In this document: one piece after another, positions 8,077 to 16,895 of the stretch | Position numbering within the stretch: position 1 is the first letter of the stretch | Layout of the letters: each line of letters starts with the position of its first letter | DNA from: JBDKFK01 sp039798745 | GTDB taxonomy: Bacteria; Patescibacteriota; Microgenomatia; UBA1406; GWC2-37-13 | DNA length: 50,019 bases | NCBI GenBank assembly: GCA_039798745.1 | Contig: JBDKFK010000009.1 | Span: 1 to 50,019, forward strand | Reading direction: 5' to 3' | Program-made: the position numbers and the translations under genes | Notes under the pieces: generated by a model | What the model was told of the DNA's origin: nothing | Databases searched by the model: none | The model's input: the letters and a program-made list of their open reading frames with translations, nothing else

Positions 8077-9405
8077 CTATGTTGATTGGTTAAGGGTAGA
8101 GACTATCCTGTCAATCTCTTGCTTAAAAACGGGGTCTTTAAGAAGCTTCCTTTCTATCTTATCTACGCCGTGCATAACGGTGGTATGATCCTTTTTTCGC
8201 AGGATATCGGCTATCTCCTCCAGCTTGAGCCTTAACTCTTTTCTTAAGATATACATTATTATCTGTCGCGGTAGGGCAATGTCTTCAACTCTTGTCGCGC
8301 TTTTAATATGTGAAGGTTTCACGTTATAGAAAGAACAGACAATCCTCATAACATCCGCCGAATTTATCTTTTTTACTCTTATATCTACCTGACCCTGGAA
8401 AAAACTTTCAACCACATCCAGGTCAATGCGATCCTTCTGTCCTAGAATTTTAACGTACAAAGACATAAGCTTTCCTTCTATTTCGCGTGCGTCGCCCACA
8501 TTATCAGCAATCACTTTTGCGGCCTCAATGTCTATTTCTATCCCTTTCTCCTTGGCTTTTATGAGTAATATGGCTGTTTTAAGCTCAAAATCCGGTGACT
8601 GAATGTCGACTATAAGGCCTCCTGAAAAACGTGATCGAAGCCGATCTTCTAAGTTTTTTATATCAGAAGGAGGTCTGTCTGAGGTGAGTATAATCTGGCC
8701 GCCGGCCGAAACGATTTCGTTAAAGGTATGAAAAAATTCTTCCTGTACAGCCACCTTACCCGCTATAAACTGAATATCATCAATGATCAAAATTGCAAGA
8801 TGTCTGTGTTTCCGTCTGAATTTGGGCTGTGATTTTTCACGAATAGATTCTATAAGTTCGTTCGTAAATTTGTCTCCGGCTGAAAACAACACTTTTTTTT
8901 CAGCATTCCCTTCAAGTATTTCACGCGCAATGGCCTGGGCTAAATGAGTTTTTCCAACGCCCACGCCACCATAAAAAAACAGTGGATTATAGAGATGTCC
9001 CGGGTTTCTGGCCACTGCCTGTGAGGCGGCGTATGCTACCTGATTAGAACCTGAAACAGCGTAGTTGTCGAAGGTATATTTGGGGTTGAGCCCGGCTTTT
9101 ATGAACGCGTCTTCTTTGGGAGGGGTATAGCCCATGAGAGGAAGCTCTTTTTTATTATCCTTAACGAGTCTCGTAGTGAACGACGCGGTCAGCTTTTTCT
9201 TAAAAAACTCAGCCAGCATGAGCTCTACTATTATTTTTTTCCGCTCCAAATACATCCTCGCGCCGTCGTTGTCACATTCCAGGGTTATCTCGGTATCCGA
9301 TGCTTCCACAGGGTTTGCCTGTTTCAAAATAGAGTTAATAACGCTGTTATTCTTCTTATTTTCAGAAATGTATCGGATAAATTCCCGCCAGCTAGCTTGT
9401 TGCAT
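8077..9405 (-). CDS. dnaA: Chromosomal replication initiator DnaA
   Basis: DnaA opens oriC and loads the helicase. I chose the ATG at 9405 (MQQASWREFIRYI, 442 aa) because it matches the domain I start; a longer frame to 9495 would run through the DnaA boxes. Domain I covers about residues 1-75. The AAA+ domain has Walker A GGVGVGKTH, Walker B LIIDDIQF and the arginine-finger region RLRSRFSGG. The C-terminal helix-turn-helix has the signature RKKDHTTVMHG, which reads the TTATCCACA box. Two perfect DnaA boxes 28-46 nt upstream of the start suggest autoregulation. Confidence 0.97.
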   Translation of the reverse strand: MQQASWREFIRYISENKKNNSVINSILKQANPVEASDTEITLECDNDGARMYLERKKIIVELMLAEFFKKKLTASFTTRLVKDNKKELPLMGYTPPKEDAFIKAGLNPKYTFDNYAVSGSNQVAYAASQAVARNPGHLYNPLFFYGGVGVGKTHLAQAIAREILEGNAEKKVLFSAGDKFTNELIESIREKSQPKFRRKHRHLAILIIDDIQFIAGKVAVQEEFFHTFNEIVSAGGQIILTSDRPPSDIKNLEDRLRSRFSGGLIVDIQSPDFELKTAILLIKAKEKGIEIDIEAAKVIADNVGDAREIEGKLMSLYVKILGQKDRIDLDVVESFFQGQVDIRVKKINSADVMRIVCSFYNVKPSHIKSATRVEDIALPRQIIMYILRKELRLKLEEIADILRKKDHTTVMHGVDKIERKLLKDPVFKQEIDRIVSTLNQST

Positions 9406-9432
9406 AAATCTAATAAATAAAAGTGTACTCAA

Positions 9433-9451
9433 TGTGGATAACTTATCCACA
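9433..9451. promoter_or_regulatory. Palindromic pair of perfect DnaA boxes (candidate oriC / dnaA operator)
   Basis: TGTGGATAA (9433-9441) and TTATCCACA (9443-9451) are perfect DnaA boxes in inverted orientation around a single C. They lie between dnaA and the divergent comF-like gene, in an AT-rich 180-bp spacer. Only two boxes are present, fewer than in many origins, so it may be an operator, part of oriC, or both. Confidence 0.65.
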
Positions 9452-9589
9452 AATAATAAACATTTCCCCAAGAAAATACAAGCACGAAAAAACATATTAA
9501 CACAAAAAAATCAAAAATGATTAGAGGAGCGGCGCGTTTGTTGTATATAGACTAAAGACACAAAAGAACAGACCACGTAATGTGTTTGT

Positions 9590-10279
9590 ATGTTGCTGGA
9601 TATCTTATTTCCCTCAAGATGCTTTGGCTGCGGCAAACTGGGGTCATATGTTTGTTTTAACTGCAAAAGAACGTTTGTGTATGTGAAGCATCAAACATGT
9701 CTGTATTGCCGGAGGGCAAGCGATATGGGCCTGACTCATCCGCTCTGTGCGCGAAGGCAGGGAGTTGACGGGGTTATAAGTGTGCTAAGGTATGAGGGAG
9801 TTATACGGAGTGTTTTGAAACACATTAAGTATAGATTTGTTTATAGCGCTTTTTCTGATCTATTCAACAGTCTTGATCCAGCGATGCTGACGCAGGTTGC
9901 CCGTTTCAGAGCTACGTGGTCCGATGCTTTTCTTCAGCCTGTACCGCTTCACCCCACAAGATTACGCAGCCGAGGATTTAACCAAGCTCTGTATATAGCT
10001 GAGTTTTTCAGCAAACTTTTGAGGTATGAGATAGTTTCTTTGGTCGAAAAATCAGCATCAACACCACCGCAAGCGCAGATGGGAACAAGATATGAAAGAC
10101 ACACAAATGTGAAAGATGTCTTTAATGTATATATGACAAAGCAAAAAGAACTGGAGGGAAAGAATATTATTATTGTTGACGATGTGGTGACGAGTGGAAA
10201 TACCGTCTCCTCACTTGCAAGGGAGCTTAAAAAATACAGAGCCGGAAAGGTCTTTGTTTTTTCACTCGCAAGGGGCTAA
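9590..10279 (+). CDS. ComF-like phosphoribosyltransferase-fold protein
   Basis: A 229-aa protein with an N-terminal four-Cys zinc module (CFGCG, CFNC, CLYCRR, then a Cys at PLCARR) and a C-terminal type I PRTase domain containing the PRPP-loop motif IIIVDDVVTSGNT and the PLHPTRLRSRGFNQA segment typical of ComF. ComF proteins are linked to natural DNA uptake and, in some bacteria, to recombination-restart helicase interplay. The gene is divergent from dnaA. Start ATG at 9590; no clear ribosome binding site. Confidence 0.9.
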   Translation: MLLDILFPSRCFGCGKLGSYVCFNCKRTFVYVKHQTCLYCRRASDMGLTHPLCARRQGVDGVISVLRYEGVIRSVLKHIKYRFVYSAFSDLFNSLDPAMLTQVARFRATWSDAFLQPVPLHPTRLRSRGFNQALYIAEFFSKLLRYEIVSLVEKSASTPPQAQMGTRYERHTNVKDVFNVYMTKQKELEGKNIIIVDDVVTSGNTVSSLARELKKYRAGKVFVFSLARG

Positions 10280-10322
10280 CAAACGACGAACGCTGAGGGT
10301 TGTCTTTCTTATCCTATAATGT

Positions 10323-10328
10323 TATAAT
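10323..10328 (+). promoter_or_regulatory. -10 box of the IPKTG protein gene (leaderless)
   Basis: TATAAT lies 8 nt before the ATG at 10337. A second TATAAT lies about 9 nt further upstream (10314-10319). Confidence 0.55.
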
Positions 10329-10336
10329 ATTGATCT

Positions 10337-10720
10337 ATGGATGGTTTAAACAAGATAATATCATTAGTATTGGGCCTTATTGTTGTGGTGGTAATTGTCG
10401 CCATAATTGTCGGCAGACTCAATTTAGGAAAGCGTTTCGCCTCTGTAACCAAAGGTGGTCTGGCGGCTGCGTTTCCATCTGCAACCCCCGGTGGAGCACG
10501 GATATCGCCTTCTCCATCACCTACCGTCACAGGCGGCGGCCCGACCACAACACCAACACCTACAGGAACAACGCGTCCGTTTCCAACCAGAGTAGTGCCC
10601 ACAGGTACTACAAAAGGCGGACAGCCCACAAATATTCCTAAGACAGGACCGGAAGGACTTCTTTTGATGGCAGTAGTAGGTATAGGAGGCGGAATTATCC
10701 TTAAACGGATAACTGCTTAA
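10337..10720 (+). CDS. Small surface protein with an LPXTG-like sorting signal
   Basis: A 127-aa protein: an N-terminal hydrophobic helix (residues 7-26), a low-complexity Pro/Thr/Ser/Gly spacer (about 45-98), then NIPKTGPE followed by a hydrophobic stretch and the basic tail LKRITA. The last part has the layout of a sortase sorting signal, with IPKTG in place of LPXTG, and may equally be a second membrane anchor. No sortase gene is in the window. The stop overlaps the end of the convergent pilin-like gene by 4 nt. Confidence 0.7.
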   Translation: MDGLNKIISLVLGLIVVVVIVAIIVGRLNLGKRFASVTKGGLAAAFPSATPGGARISPSPSPTVTGGGPTTTPTPTGTTRPFPTRVVPTGTTKGGQPTNIPKTGPEGLLLMAVVGIGGGIILKRITA

Positions 10721-11304
10721 TTTCCAAAGCCAGGTATCTTCAATATTCCAGAACCAATAAGGTTTACCAGGAATACCGAACTGATTACAAAAATCAATCC
10801 CACAACAGCGCCCCAGATAGTTCTTTTTCCCTGATTAAGTCTGTCAGGATCACCTTCTGAGGTGAGAACAAAGAACGCGCCGTATATAAGATAGAGAAAT
10901 GCGATGCCGCCGCTTATAGAAAATATAACATTCAGAAGAGCTTGTGTTACACCGCCAGCCGCGCCCGGCTTTGTAAAATCGTCGGTATTGGTACTCAGAC
11001 ATCCAATCATAGTGTAGTGTCTGCCAGGTTGGGGTGTGGGGGCTTCATTCGTAGTCGGATCTATTGTTAAAGTCTCAAAGGTGCCGGCATCTGTACTTGC
11101 CGCAGGATATAGACATTTACGACATGTTTCCCAGTTTGAAGGAGCGGGGTCAAAAGGTATCGCGCCGCCTGCTGAGGGTGTTGGAGAAATACAGAATCCG
11201 CATTGGTCACATACCGCAAATCTTTCATCTGCTGCGTTTACCGGTGATTGGATGGAACAAAGAATAAGGACGGAGAGAAACAACGATAGCAGTAATTTCT
11301 TCAT
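10717..11304 (-). CDS. Secreted pilin/VirB2-like membrane protein
   Basis: A 195-aa protein with a cleavable signal peptide (MKKLLLSLFLSVLILCS...VNA), a Cys-rich extracellular segment (CDQCGFC, CRKC), and two closely spaced C-terminal membrane helices separated by a short charged loop (TSEGDPDRLNQGKRT). The two-helix ending resembles the VirB2/TrbC type IV secretion pilin arrangement often found in CPR genomes. The function is not established; it could be a pilus or envelope subunit. Confidence 0.65.
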   Translation of the reverse strand: MKKLLLSLFLSVLILCSIQSPVNAADERFAVCDQCGFCISPTPSAGGAIPFDPAPSNWETCRKCLYPAASTDAGTFETLTIDPTTNEAPTPQPGRHYTMIGCLSTNTDDFTKPGAAGGVTQALLNVIFSISGGIAFLYLIYGAFFVLTSEGDPDRLNQGKRTIWGAVVGLIFVISSVFLVNLIGSGILKIPGFGN

Positions 11305-11351
11305 ACGCTACAGTATAGCAAAAATGATGGATGTGGTTGTGTCAATTACGC

Positions 11352-11357
11352 TATAAT
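11352..11357 (+). promoter_or_regulatory. -10 box of the SpoIID-type gene (leaderless)
   Basis: TATAAT with 6 nt to the ATG at 11364. Confidence 0.55.
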
Positions 11358-11363
11358 AAATAT

Positions 11364-13049
11364 ATGAAACGGTTGCTTTCGGTCGTTATACTTGTGGCGT
11401 TTGCATTCTTCCTCGGTTATATCCAAGCGCGTGCGGATGAATATGATGATATCAACACTAAGCTGATTGAACTGAAACGATCACTTGATTCATCTCAAAA
11501 GGCCACAGCGACCAACGAACAGAATTTACAGGCAATGAACAAACAACTAAGCTCTATAAAGAGTCGCGTATATATATTGGAACAGGAAATAGTAAAAAAA
11601 GAGAAAGAAGTGAAAGAGGGGGAAACAGCGCTTAGTTATCAGAAAAATATTCTTAATCAACGCACCATCTCACACTACAAAAATCTGAGTAAAAATAGTT
11701 TTTCTCTCGTTGATATTCTTGTAGCCGAAAATATTTCAAATGTTATACAGAATTTTTTCTACCAGAAATCATTGCTGGATGAAGACAGAAGAACAATACT
11801 GAAAGTAAGTTCGTATATTAAAGATCTGCAGATAAAAAAAGACAGTCTTCTTGCTGAGCAGACAAAGATGAACGCGATTAAACTGGAGGTTGATAAACAA
11901 TCAAAGTTCCTCGCGGGTGAGGTTAACAAAGCAAAAGATTACCAGAAAGGTTTGGAAGGACAGATAGCCAATTTGTCGGCACGGCAGAAGCAGATAGTGG
12001 CTCAAAAATTGGCAGCTCTTAACATTCCTCGTTCCGCCGGAACATCAGCACGGGGGTGTTCAAGCGATCTGACCAACGGCAAAGATCCTGGATTTTCGCC
12101 AAGGTTTGGATTTTTCACGTATGGAGCGCCACACCGGAACGGGTTAAACCAATATGGTGCGTGGGGAAGGGCTAAATCGGGGCAAAACGAAGAGCAGATA
12201 TTACAGGCATACTATCCATCCTTTAACCTGAAAAAAGATTACGATCAAAATATACAGATATCAACAGATACGGGATGGAGCGGGTCGATAGAAGATTATG
12301 TTAAGAGGATTTTTGAAGTCCCTGATAGCTGGACTGATAATAATCTAGCTGTTTTGAAAGCACAGGCTGTTGCGGCCCGTACATATGCGCTGAGATCAAC
12401 GGGGAACGGGGCAAATAAAATCTGCACTACTGAGGCATGCCAGGTTTTTCACAACGACCCAAAAGGCGGCAACTGGGAGCAGGCCGTTGAAGCAACCAAA
12501 GGCTGGGTTATGATGGATGGCGGCAGTCCGGGTTTTACGCAGTACGCGTCGACACACGGAGGATATGTGCTGAATCTGGGAAAGTTTGATGGATCGGGAA
12601 ATACGCCGGGAAGTTTTGCTGAACTTAATGAACGGGCATACGATAAAGACTCACCATGGTTTTACTGTAACTGGGGATCGAGAAGCGAGTATAGCGGCAC
12701 CGCGTGGATGAAGTCGAATGAGGTCGCTGATATTCTTAATGTTATAGAACTTGCTCGTCGTGATAGCGGCGTCTCCGACAAGCTGTATCAGCCGGATAAA
12801 CCAAATCCCAACGGGGGAGAAGTCTGGAATCCTGATAGGGTAAAGCAGGAGCTGAGATCAAGAGGAGGATCACCACTCGACACGGTAAATGATATATCCG
12901 TAAGTGTAGACTTTGGTTCGGGTAAAACAACATCAGTATCAGGAGGCGGTATTACTGTATCCGCTAACGAGTTTAAAGACTGGTTCAATCTTCGGGCGCC
13001 TGCAAATATTCAGATTGTAGGACCGCTGTTTAATATAGAGCGTCGATAA
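11364..13049 (+). CDS. Coiled-coil protein with SpoIID/LytB-like domain
   Basis: A 561-aa exported protein. The ATG at 11364 is chosen because a signal peptide follows (MKRLLSVVILVAFAFFLGY) and a TATAAT is 6 nt upstream. Residues about 25-215 are a long coiled coil of the kind that positions cell-wall enzymes. The C-terminal half is a SpoIID domain (VLKAQAVAARTYAL, then STHGGY), a family that includes a peptidoglycan lytic transglycosylase (SpoIID) and the amidase enhancer LytB. Likely role: cell-wall remodelling, fitting the neighbouring envelope genes. Confidence 0.85.
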   Translation: MKRLLSVVILVAFAFFLGYIQARADEYDDINTKLIELKRSLDSSQKATATNEQNLQAMNKQLSSIKSRVYILEQEIVKKEKEVKEGETALSYQKNILNQRTISHYKNLSKNSFSLVDILVAENISNVIQNFFYQKSLLDEDRRTILKVSSYIKDLQIKKDSLLAEQTKMNAIKLEVDKQSKFLAGEVNKAKDYQKGLEGQIANLSARQKQIVAQKLAALNIPRSAGTSARGCSSDLTNGKDPGFSPRFGFFTYGAPHRNGLNQYGAWGRAKSGQNEEQILQAYYPSFNLKKDYDQNIQISTDTGWSGSIEDYVKRIFEVPDSWTDNNLAVLKAQAVAARTYALRSTGNGANKICTTEACQVFHNDPKGGNWEQAVEATKGWVMMDGGSPGFTQYASTHGGYVLNLGKFDGSGNTPGSFAELNERAYDKDSPWFYCNWGSRSEYSGTAWMKSNEVADILNVIELARRDSGVSDKLYQPDKPNPNGGEVWNPDRVKQELRSRGGSPLDTVNDISVSVDFGSGKTTSVSGGGITVSANEFKDWFNLRAPANIQIVGPLFNIERR

Positions 13050-13080
13050 TTTGCCGCTTTACATAAGAATATATTTCTCA

Positions 13081-13086
13081 TACAAT
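13081..13086 (+). promoter_or_regulatory. -10 box of the yggT-like gene (leaderless)
   Basis: TACAAT with 7 nt to the ATG at 13094. Confidence 0.45.
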
Positions 13087-13093
13087 ACTAAGT

Positions 13094-13447
13094 ATGAATC
13101 TGGGAAATATTGTGGTTTTCATTATAAATACATTTGTCGGTATAACAGAAGCTTTGCTTGGTCTCAGGTTCTTTTTGAAGCTTCTTGGAGCAAGCGATAA
13201 GGCACCGTTTGTTGCCTGGGTTTATCAGACAAGTCAATCTATTCTTGAGCCGTTCAACAACATGTTCCCTTCACCTTCACTCGGCAACGTATTTGTGATA
13301 GAGTTTAACGCCATATTCGCAATGATCGTATACGCTGCGGCCGGCTTTTTCACAATCAGACTATTCGAGTTCGCTTACCGGCAGGTTCTTGTTGCTATGA
13401 AACCTCAGTCGGAGCATACAGAAGAACACCCTCATAAAGACAGTTAA
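13094..13447 (+). CDS. YggT family membrane protein
   Basis: A 117-aa protein with two hydrophobic regions (about residues 5-30 and 75-98) and the YggT family features LLGLRFFLKLLGA and YQTSQSILEPFNNMFPS. YggT proteins are small membrane proteins of uncertain biochemical role, often near cell-division or envelope genes. The C-terminus is hydrophilic and His/Glu-rich. TACAAT lies 7 nt before the ATG. Confidence 0.85.
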   Translation: MNLGNIVVFIINTFVGITEALLGLRFFLKLLGASDKAPFVAWVYQTSQSILEPFNNMFPSPSLGNVFVIEFNAIFAMIVYAAAGFFTIRLFEFAYRQVLVAMKPQSEHTEEHPHKDS

Positions 13448-13456
13448 CTCCGCATC

Positions 13457-15592
13457 TTATAAAGAAATCTGTACCGTAGGCAATACCTGTGCATCTGTTG
13501 GTTGTGGTTCCTCGGTTACTGTCGGCTCCGGAGTCTCTGTAGGAGGTTCCGATGTAGGTTGCTCTGCCTCAGCAGTTGGTCCCGGTGATGGTTCTGCCGT
13601 TGGATTTTGAACAGGCGCTGTACTTCCACAGACACCAGATGGTTCTGTGCCAGCAATAAAATACTCCATAAATGCCGAGCTTGTGGCCTGTTTGGACAGC
13701 AAGCCGTTTTCCCGACAGATAGATAGCTGATTTATGCCGTCTGGTGGATCAAAGGTTAAGACAGGTGTATCTCTTAGTAAGCGTTCCATAATCTGTCGCC
13801 ATATAGGAGCCGCTCCGAGCGAACCTGCGATGCTGTTCATCGGCGTGTTATCGTTGTTCCCCACCCATACACCTACCGCAATCTGTGGCGTGTATCCCAT
13901 AGTCCAGGCGTCACGATAGTCTTCGGTTGTCCCTGTCTTCACTGCTGCTTTACGCGATAGGGTAAGAGCGTTGCCAAACACTTCCTGACGGCTATTATTG
14001 TCGGAAAGGATAGAGGAGATAAGAAACGCTACCTCAGGCTCAATCACCTGTTGTGACGCGGGTTGCGCGTTAAAGATTACGTTGTTTTGCTTATCGCGTA
14101 TCTCAAGAATAAATATAGGCGTGTGTTTTGTTCCATTTGCAGCAAACGTCGCATACGCATTGGTTAGTTCAAGAGGTGTTACTTCGCCGGCGCCGAGCGC
14201 GAGCGAAAGGCCATAGTCCTGAGTATTTGTGAGTGTTGTTATTCCCAGACGGCGGGCCATCTCCAGCGCATTATCGGTACCAAGTTTAGACATTACTTCG
14301 ACGGTGGGGATATTTAAGGAGTTTGAGAGAGCTCTGCGTACCAAAACTCTTCCGCGTGTCCTATTATCGTAATTATGTGGTTTATAACCACCAGGAAAGG
14401 TCGTAACGGTATCATTAAGAACTGTCCCGGGAGTGATAATGTGTTTTTCAAACGCGGCGGCATAGACAATTGGTTTGAAGGACGACCCAGGCTGTCTTTT
14501 AGCGGTAATAATATTTACTTTACCAAAGCTGTTATCGTACCAGTCCTTGCTCCCTACCAATACTCTCACTTCACCGTTGCCCGGATCTATTGCAACCGCT
14601 GCTCCGTTTGTAACTTTATTTCGCGCCAGGTTATTCACCTGAGTTTTTACTACTTGTTCGGCGTATTCCTGCCAGGAGATATCTAGCGTTGTTTTTACTT
14701 TGAAGCCAGAGCGGGCTATCTGCTCTTCTCCGTATTTTTCAATGAGAAGATCTTTAACCATAAGAGCAAAATGAGGCGCTTTGAGGTTTATGTCATCGCT
14801 TATGGGGTTATAGACAATGTCCTGTGCCAGCGCAGCTTCTTTTTCTGCAGGCGTTATAAATCCATTCTCAACCATTTTGTTTAATACATATACTGCCCGT
14901 GTACGGCTTTTTTCCGGATCGCCAGATAGAGGAGAGTAGAGAGATGGAGCAGGTAGTAATCCAACAAGCACTGCTGATTCCGCAAGCGTTAAATCTCCGG
15001 TATGTTTCCCAAAATATGACTGAGCAGCGTTTTCTATACCAAATGCTCCTTCACCAAAATATACAGAATTAAGATACATCTCGAGAATTTCTTTCTTTGA
15101 GTATCGTTTTTCTATTTCATAGGAAAGCATCACTTCCTGCAGTTTACGAATTATATTCTTATTTGAGTTAAGGAGAGCGTTCTTAACAAGCTGCTGAGTA
15201 ATGGTCGAACCCCCGAGGGATAACGACCCTGTTTGCAGATCTATATAAAGGGCGCGCGCTATTGCCGGTAACGAAAAGCCGGGATGCTGGTAGAAATCTT
15301 TATCTTCAGCAGCAATTACAGCCTGTTGAACCTGCTCCGGTATATCAGCAAGCGGTATAAAGGTGCGCTTTTTAGCCTCATAGAATGAAAAAAACGGAGT
15401 ATCGTTGCGGTCGGTTAAGAGAATGCCTGTATTGCTGCTGTTCATGATATTTTCCTTACTCGAGACGGTACTGGCAAAATACATGTAGGTTCCCAGGAAA
15501 ATAAGAAGTACTAAACCAACTAAACCGAAGACTACAAATAGGACTGCGTGCCCTGTAATATAGGTGAGCCAAAGTGAAAAAGGTCTTTTCAT
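13457..15592 (-). CDS. Class A penicillin-binding protein (transglycosylase-transpeptidase)
   Basis: A 711-aa bifunctional murein synthase. There is an N-terminal membrane anchor (residues 15-40), then a GT51 transglycosylase domain with EDKDFYQHPG, GSTITQQLVKN and EMYLNSVYFG, then a transpeptidase with the three penicillin-binding motifs: SSFK (GSSFKPIVYA), SLN (SNSLNIPTV) and KTGT. The C-terminal 60 residues are a Pro/Thr/Glu-rich low-complexity tail, probably a wall-spanning linker. TATAAC ends 6 nt before the start codon. The protein builds peptidoglycan outside the membrane. Confidence 0.95.
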   Translation of the reverse strand: MKRPFSLWLTYITGHAVLFVVFGLVGLVLLIFLGTYMYFASTVSSKENIMNSSNTGILLTDRNDTPFFSFYEAKKRTFIPLADIPEQVQQAVIAAEDKDFYQHPGFSLPAIARALYIDLQTGSLSLGGSTITQQLVKNALLNSNKNIIRKLQEVMLSYEIEKRYSKKEILEMYLNSVYFGEGAFGIENAAQSYFGKHTGDLTLAESAVLVGLLPAPSLYSPLSGDPEKSRTRAVYVLNKMVENGFITPAEKEAALAQDIVYNPISDDINLKAPHFALMVKDLLIEKYGEEQIARSGFKVKTTLDISWQEYAEQVVKTQVNNLARNKVTNGAAVAIDPGNGEVRVLVGSKDWYDNSFGKVNIITAKRQPGSSFKPIVYAAAFEKHIITPGTVLNDTVTTFPGGYKPHNYDNRTRGRVLVRRALSNSLNIPTVEVMSKLGTDNALEMARRLGITTLTNTQDYGLSLALGAGEVTPLELTNAYATFAANGTKHTPIFILEIRDKQNNVIFNAQPASQQVIEPEVAFLISSILSDNNSRQEVFGNALTLSRKAAVKTGTTEDYRDAWTMGYTPQIAVGVWVGNNDNTPMNSIAGSLGAAPIWRQIMERLLRDTPVLTFDPPDGINQLSICRENGLLSKQATSSAFMEYFIAGTEPSGVCGSTAPVQNPTAEPSPGPTAEAEQPTSEPPTETPEPTVTEEPQPTDAQVLPTVQISL

Positions 15593-15689
15593 AGGTATGT
15601 TATATCAGGTAACCATAAAATATAGGCAAGAAACATGTAAGAATATGGTTATAGCTACGGCTTATTATAGCAGGCAAAGACATTCAGTA

Positions 15690-16895
15690 TTATTTTCTTA
15701 CAAAAACGATGGCATTGGGAATATTTCTTCCTGGGCCTGCCAGATAACCACCGTTCCATAACGCGGTAGAGCCGCCACTGTCCAGATTAAGAGCTCCGTT
15801 TACACCCATTTTCAGGAGTACGTGCGAGGCCTCAGCTACAGAAGCATTATGAACGATACCGATATACGCGGTACTGCCCGTTGCTCCGACAAAGCTACGA
15901 GGTCCTCTGCTATCTTGTTTACCGTTTCCGGTAGCACCAGTCATAGACTGACCATTGAGGACAAGAAGAGGATAGTTTGCGATAACAGAGTCAACACCTG
16001 TATCACGACCCCATTCAAGAGATCTGCTTACAAAACGAGCTGATGAACCGGAAAAGATAACGGCGGGTACTGTGCTGTATACGTTATTGTCTGAGTTCAT
16101 ATATTTTTTATTTTTATTCATAAGAAGCGTATCATAAGAATTTTTTTTGCCCGCACAGCTTGGATATGACTCAGGACAGAAGTAGCTGCCGTTAATACCT
16201 GCATAGCCTCCAGAGCGGGATACATAATCACCAAGTGACAGTACAGGACAGTTGTCGGCACAGTCAGAGTCGGATGCAGTATCTACAATAACGCGGGTGG
16301 AGTTGAGGTCACCGGCAATGATATCAACCAAAAACTCTCCACTATCTGTTTGGACACGTTGTCTACGATAACCGGCCGACGGTGCGGTATTATTTACAGC
16401 TACGTTCGCCGGAATTGAAAATGAAGAAGCCAACTTACTTTTTTCTGTCTGTATTGTTTTATCCATAAGAGACAGTGTTGTGGTAGCAGATCCAAAGTTT
16501 TTGTCGGCAAGAAAATGAATGACATCCGCATACTGTTTATCGAGATCGGGAAATTTTTTTGGAGTACTCCCTTTGAGATCTAAAAGAGCTTCATATGTTT
16601 GCGCCGACTTGCTGTATGTTTTATGCACTTCATCGAGCTCTTTCGTAAGTTGCTTATTCAGGACAAACTGATCTTCATTTTTTACCGTCTTCAGATCTTG
16701 TTGCGCCTGCTTTAAGGTATCACCAAGTTTTTTTTCAGACTGAGTTATGCGAGAGATTTGGACATTTTGTTCTGCTAGTTTTGATTTGAATGCCTGAATA
16801 TATGTGTAGGAAAGATAGCCGCCGGCAGCGGAGAGGAGGAACATACAAATAATGGCTATATAGAGAAGTTTAGTTCCAGAATTTCCATGTCGCAT
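15690..16895 (-). CDS. Membrane-anchored phosphodiester glycosidase-family protein
   Basis: A 401-aa protein starting at MRHGNSGTKLLY (ATG 16895); the longer frame upstream overlaps the preceding gene in another frame and is unlikely. It has an N-terminal membrane helix (about residues 8-28), a coiled-coil stalk (30-130) and a C-terminal NAGPA/phosphodiester-alpha-GlcNAcase-type domain ending GALNLDSGGSTAL, the family hallmark. Such bacterial proteins are thought to trim wall or exopolysaccharide phosphodiesters. Four cysteines near the domain start (SDCADNC, SYPSC) may form disulfides. The start overlaps the upstream D,D-carboxypeptidase by 26 nt. Confidence 0.85.
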   Translation of the reverse strand: MRHGNSGTKLLYIAIICMFLLSAAGGYLSYTYIQAFKSKLAEQNVQISRITQSEKKLGDTLKQAQQDLKTVKNEDQFVLNKQLTKELDEVHKTYSKSAQTYEALLDLKGSTPKKFPDLDKQYADVIHFLADKNFGSATTTLSLMDKTIQTEKSKLASSFSIPANVAVNNTAPSAGYRRQRVQTDSGEFLVDIIAGDLNSTRVIVDTASDSDCADNCPVLSLGDYVSRSGGYAGINGSYFCPESYPSCAGKKNSYDTLLMNKNKKYMNSDNNVYSTVPAVIFSGSSARFVSRSLEWGRDTGVDSVIANYPLLVLNGQSMTGATGNGKQDSRGPRSFVGATGSTAYIGIVHNASVAEASHVLLKMGVNGALNLDSGGSTALWNGGYLAGPGRNIPNAIVFVRK

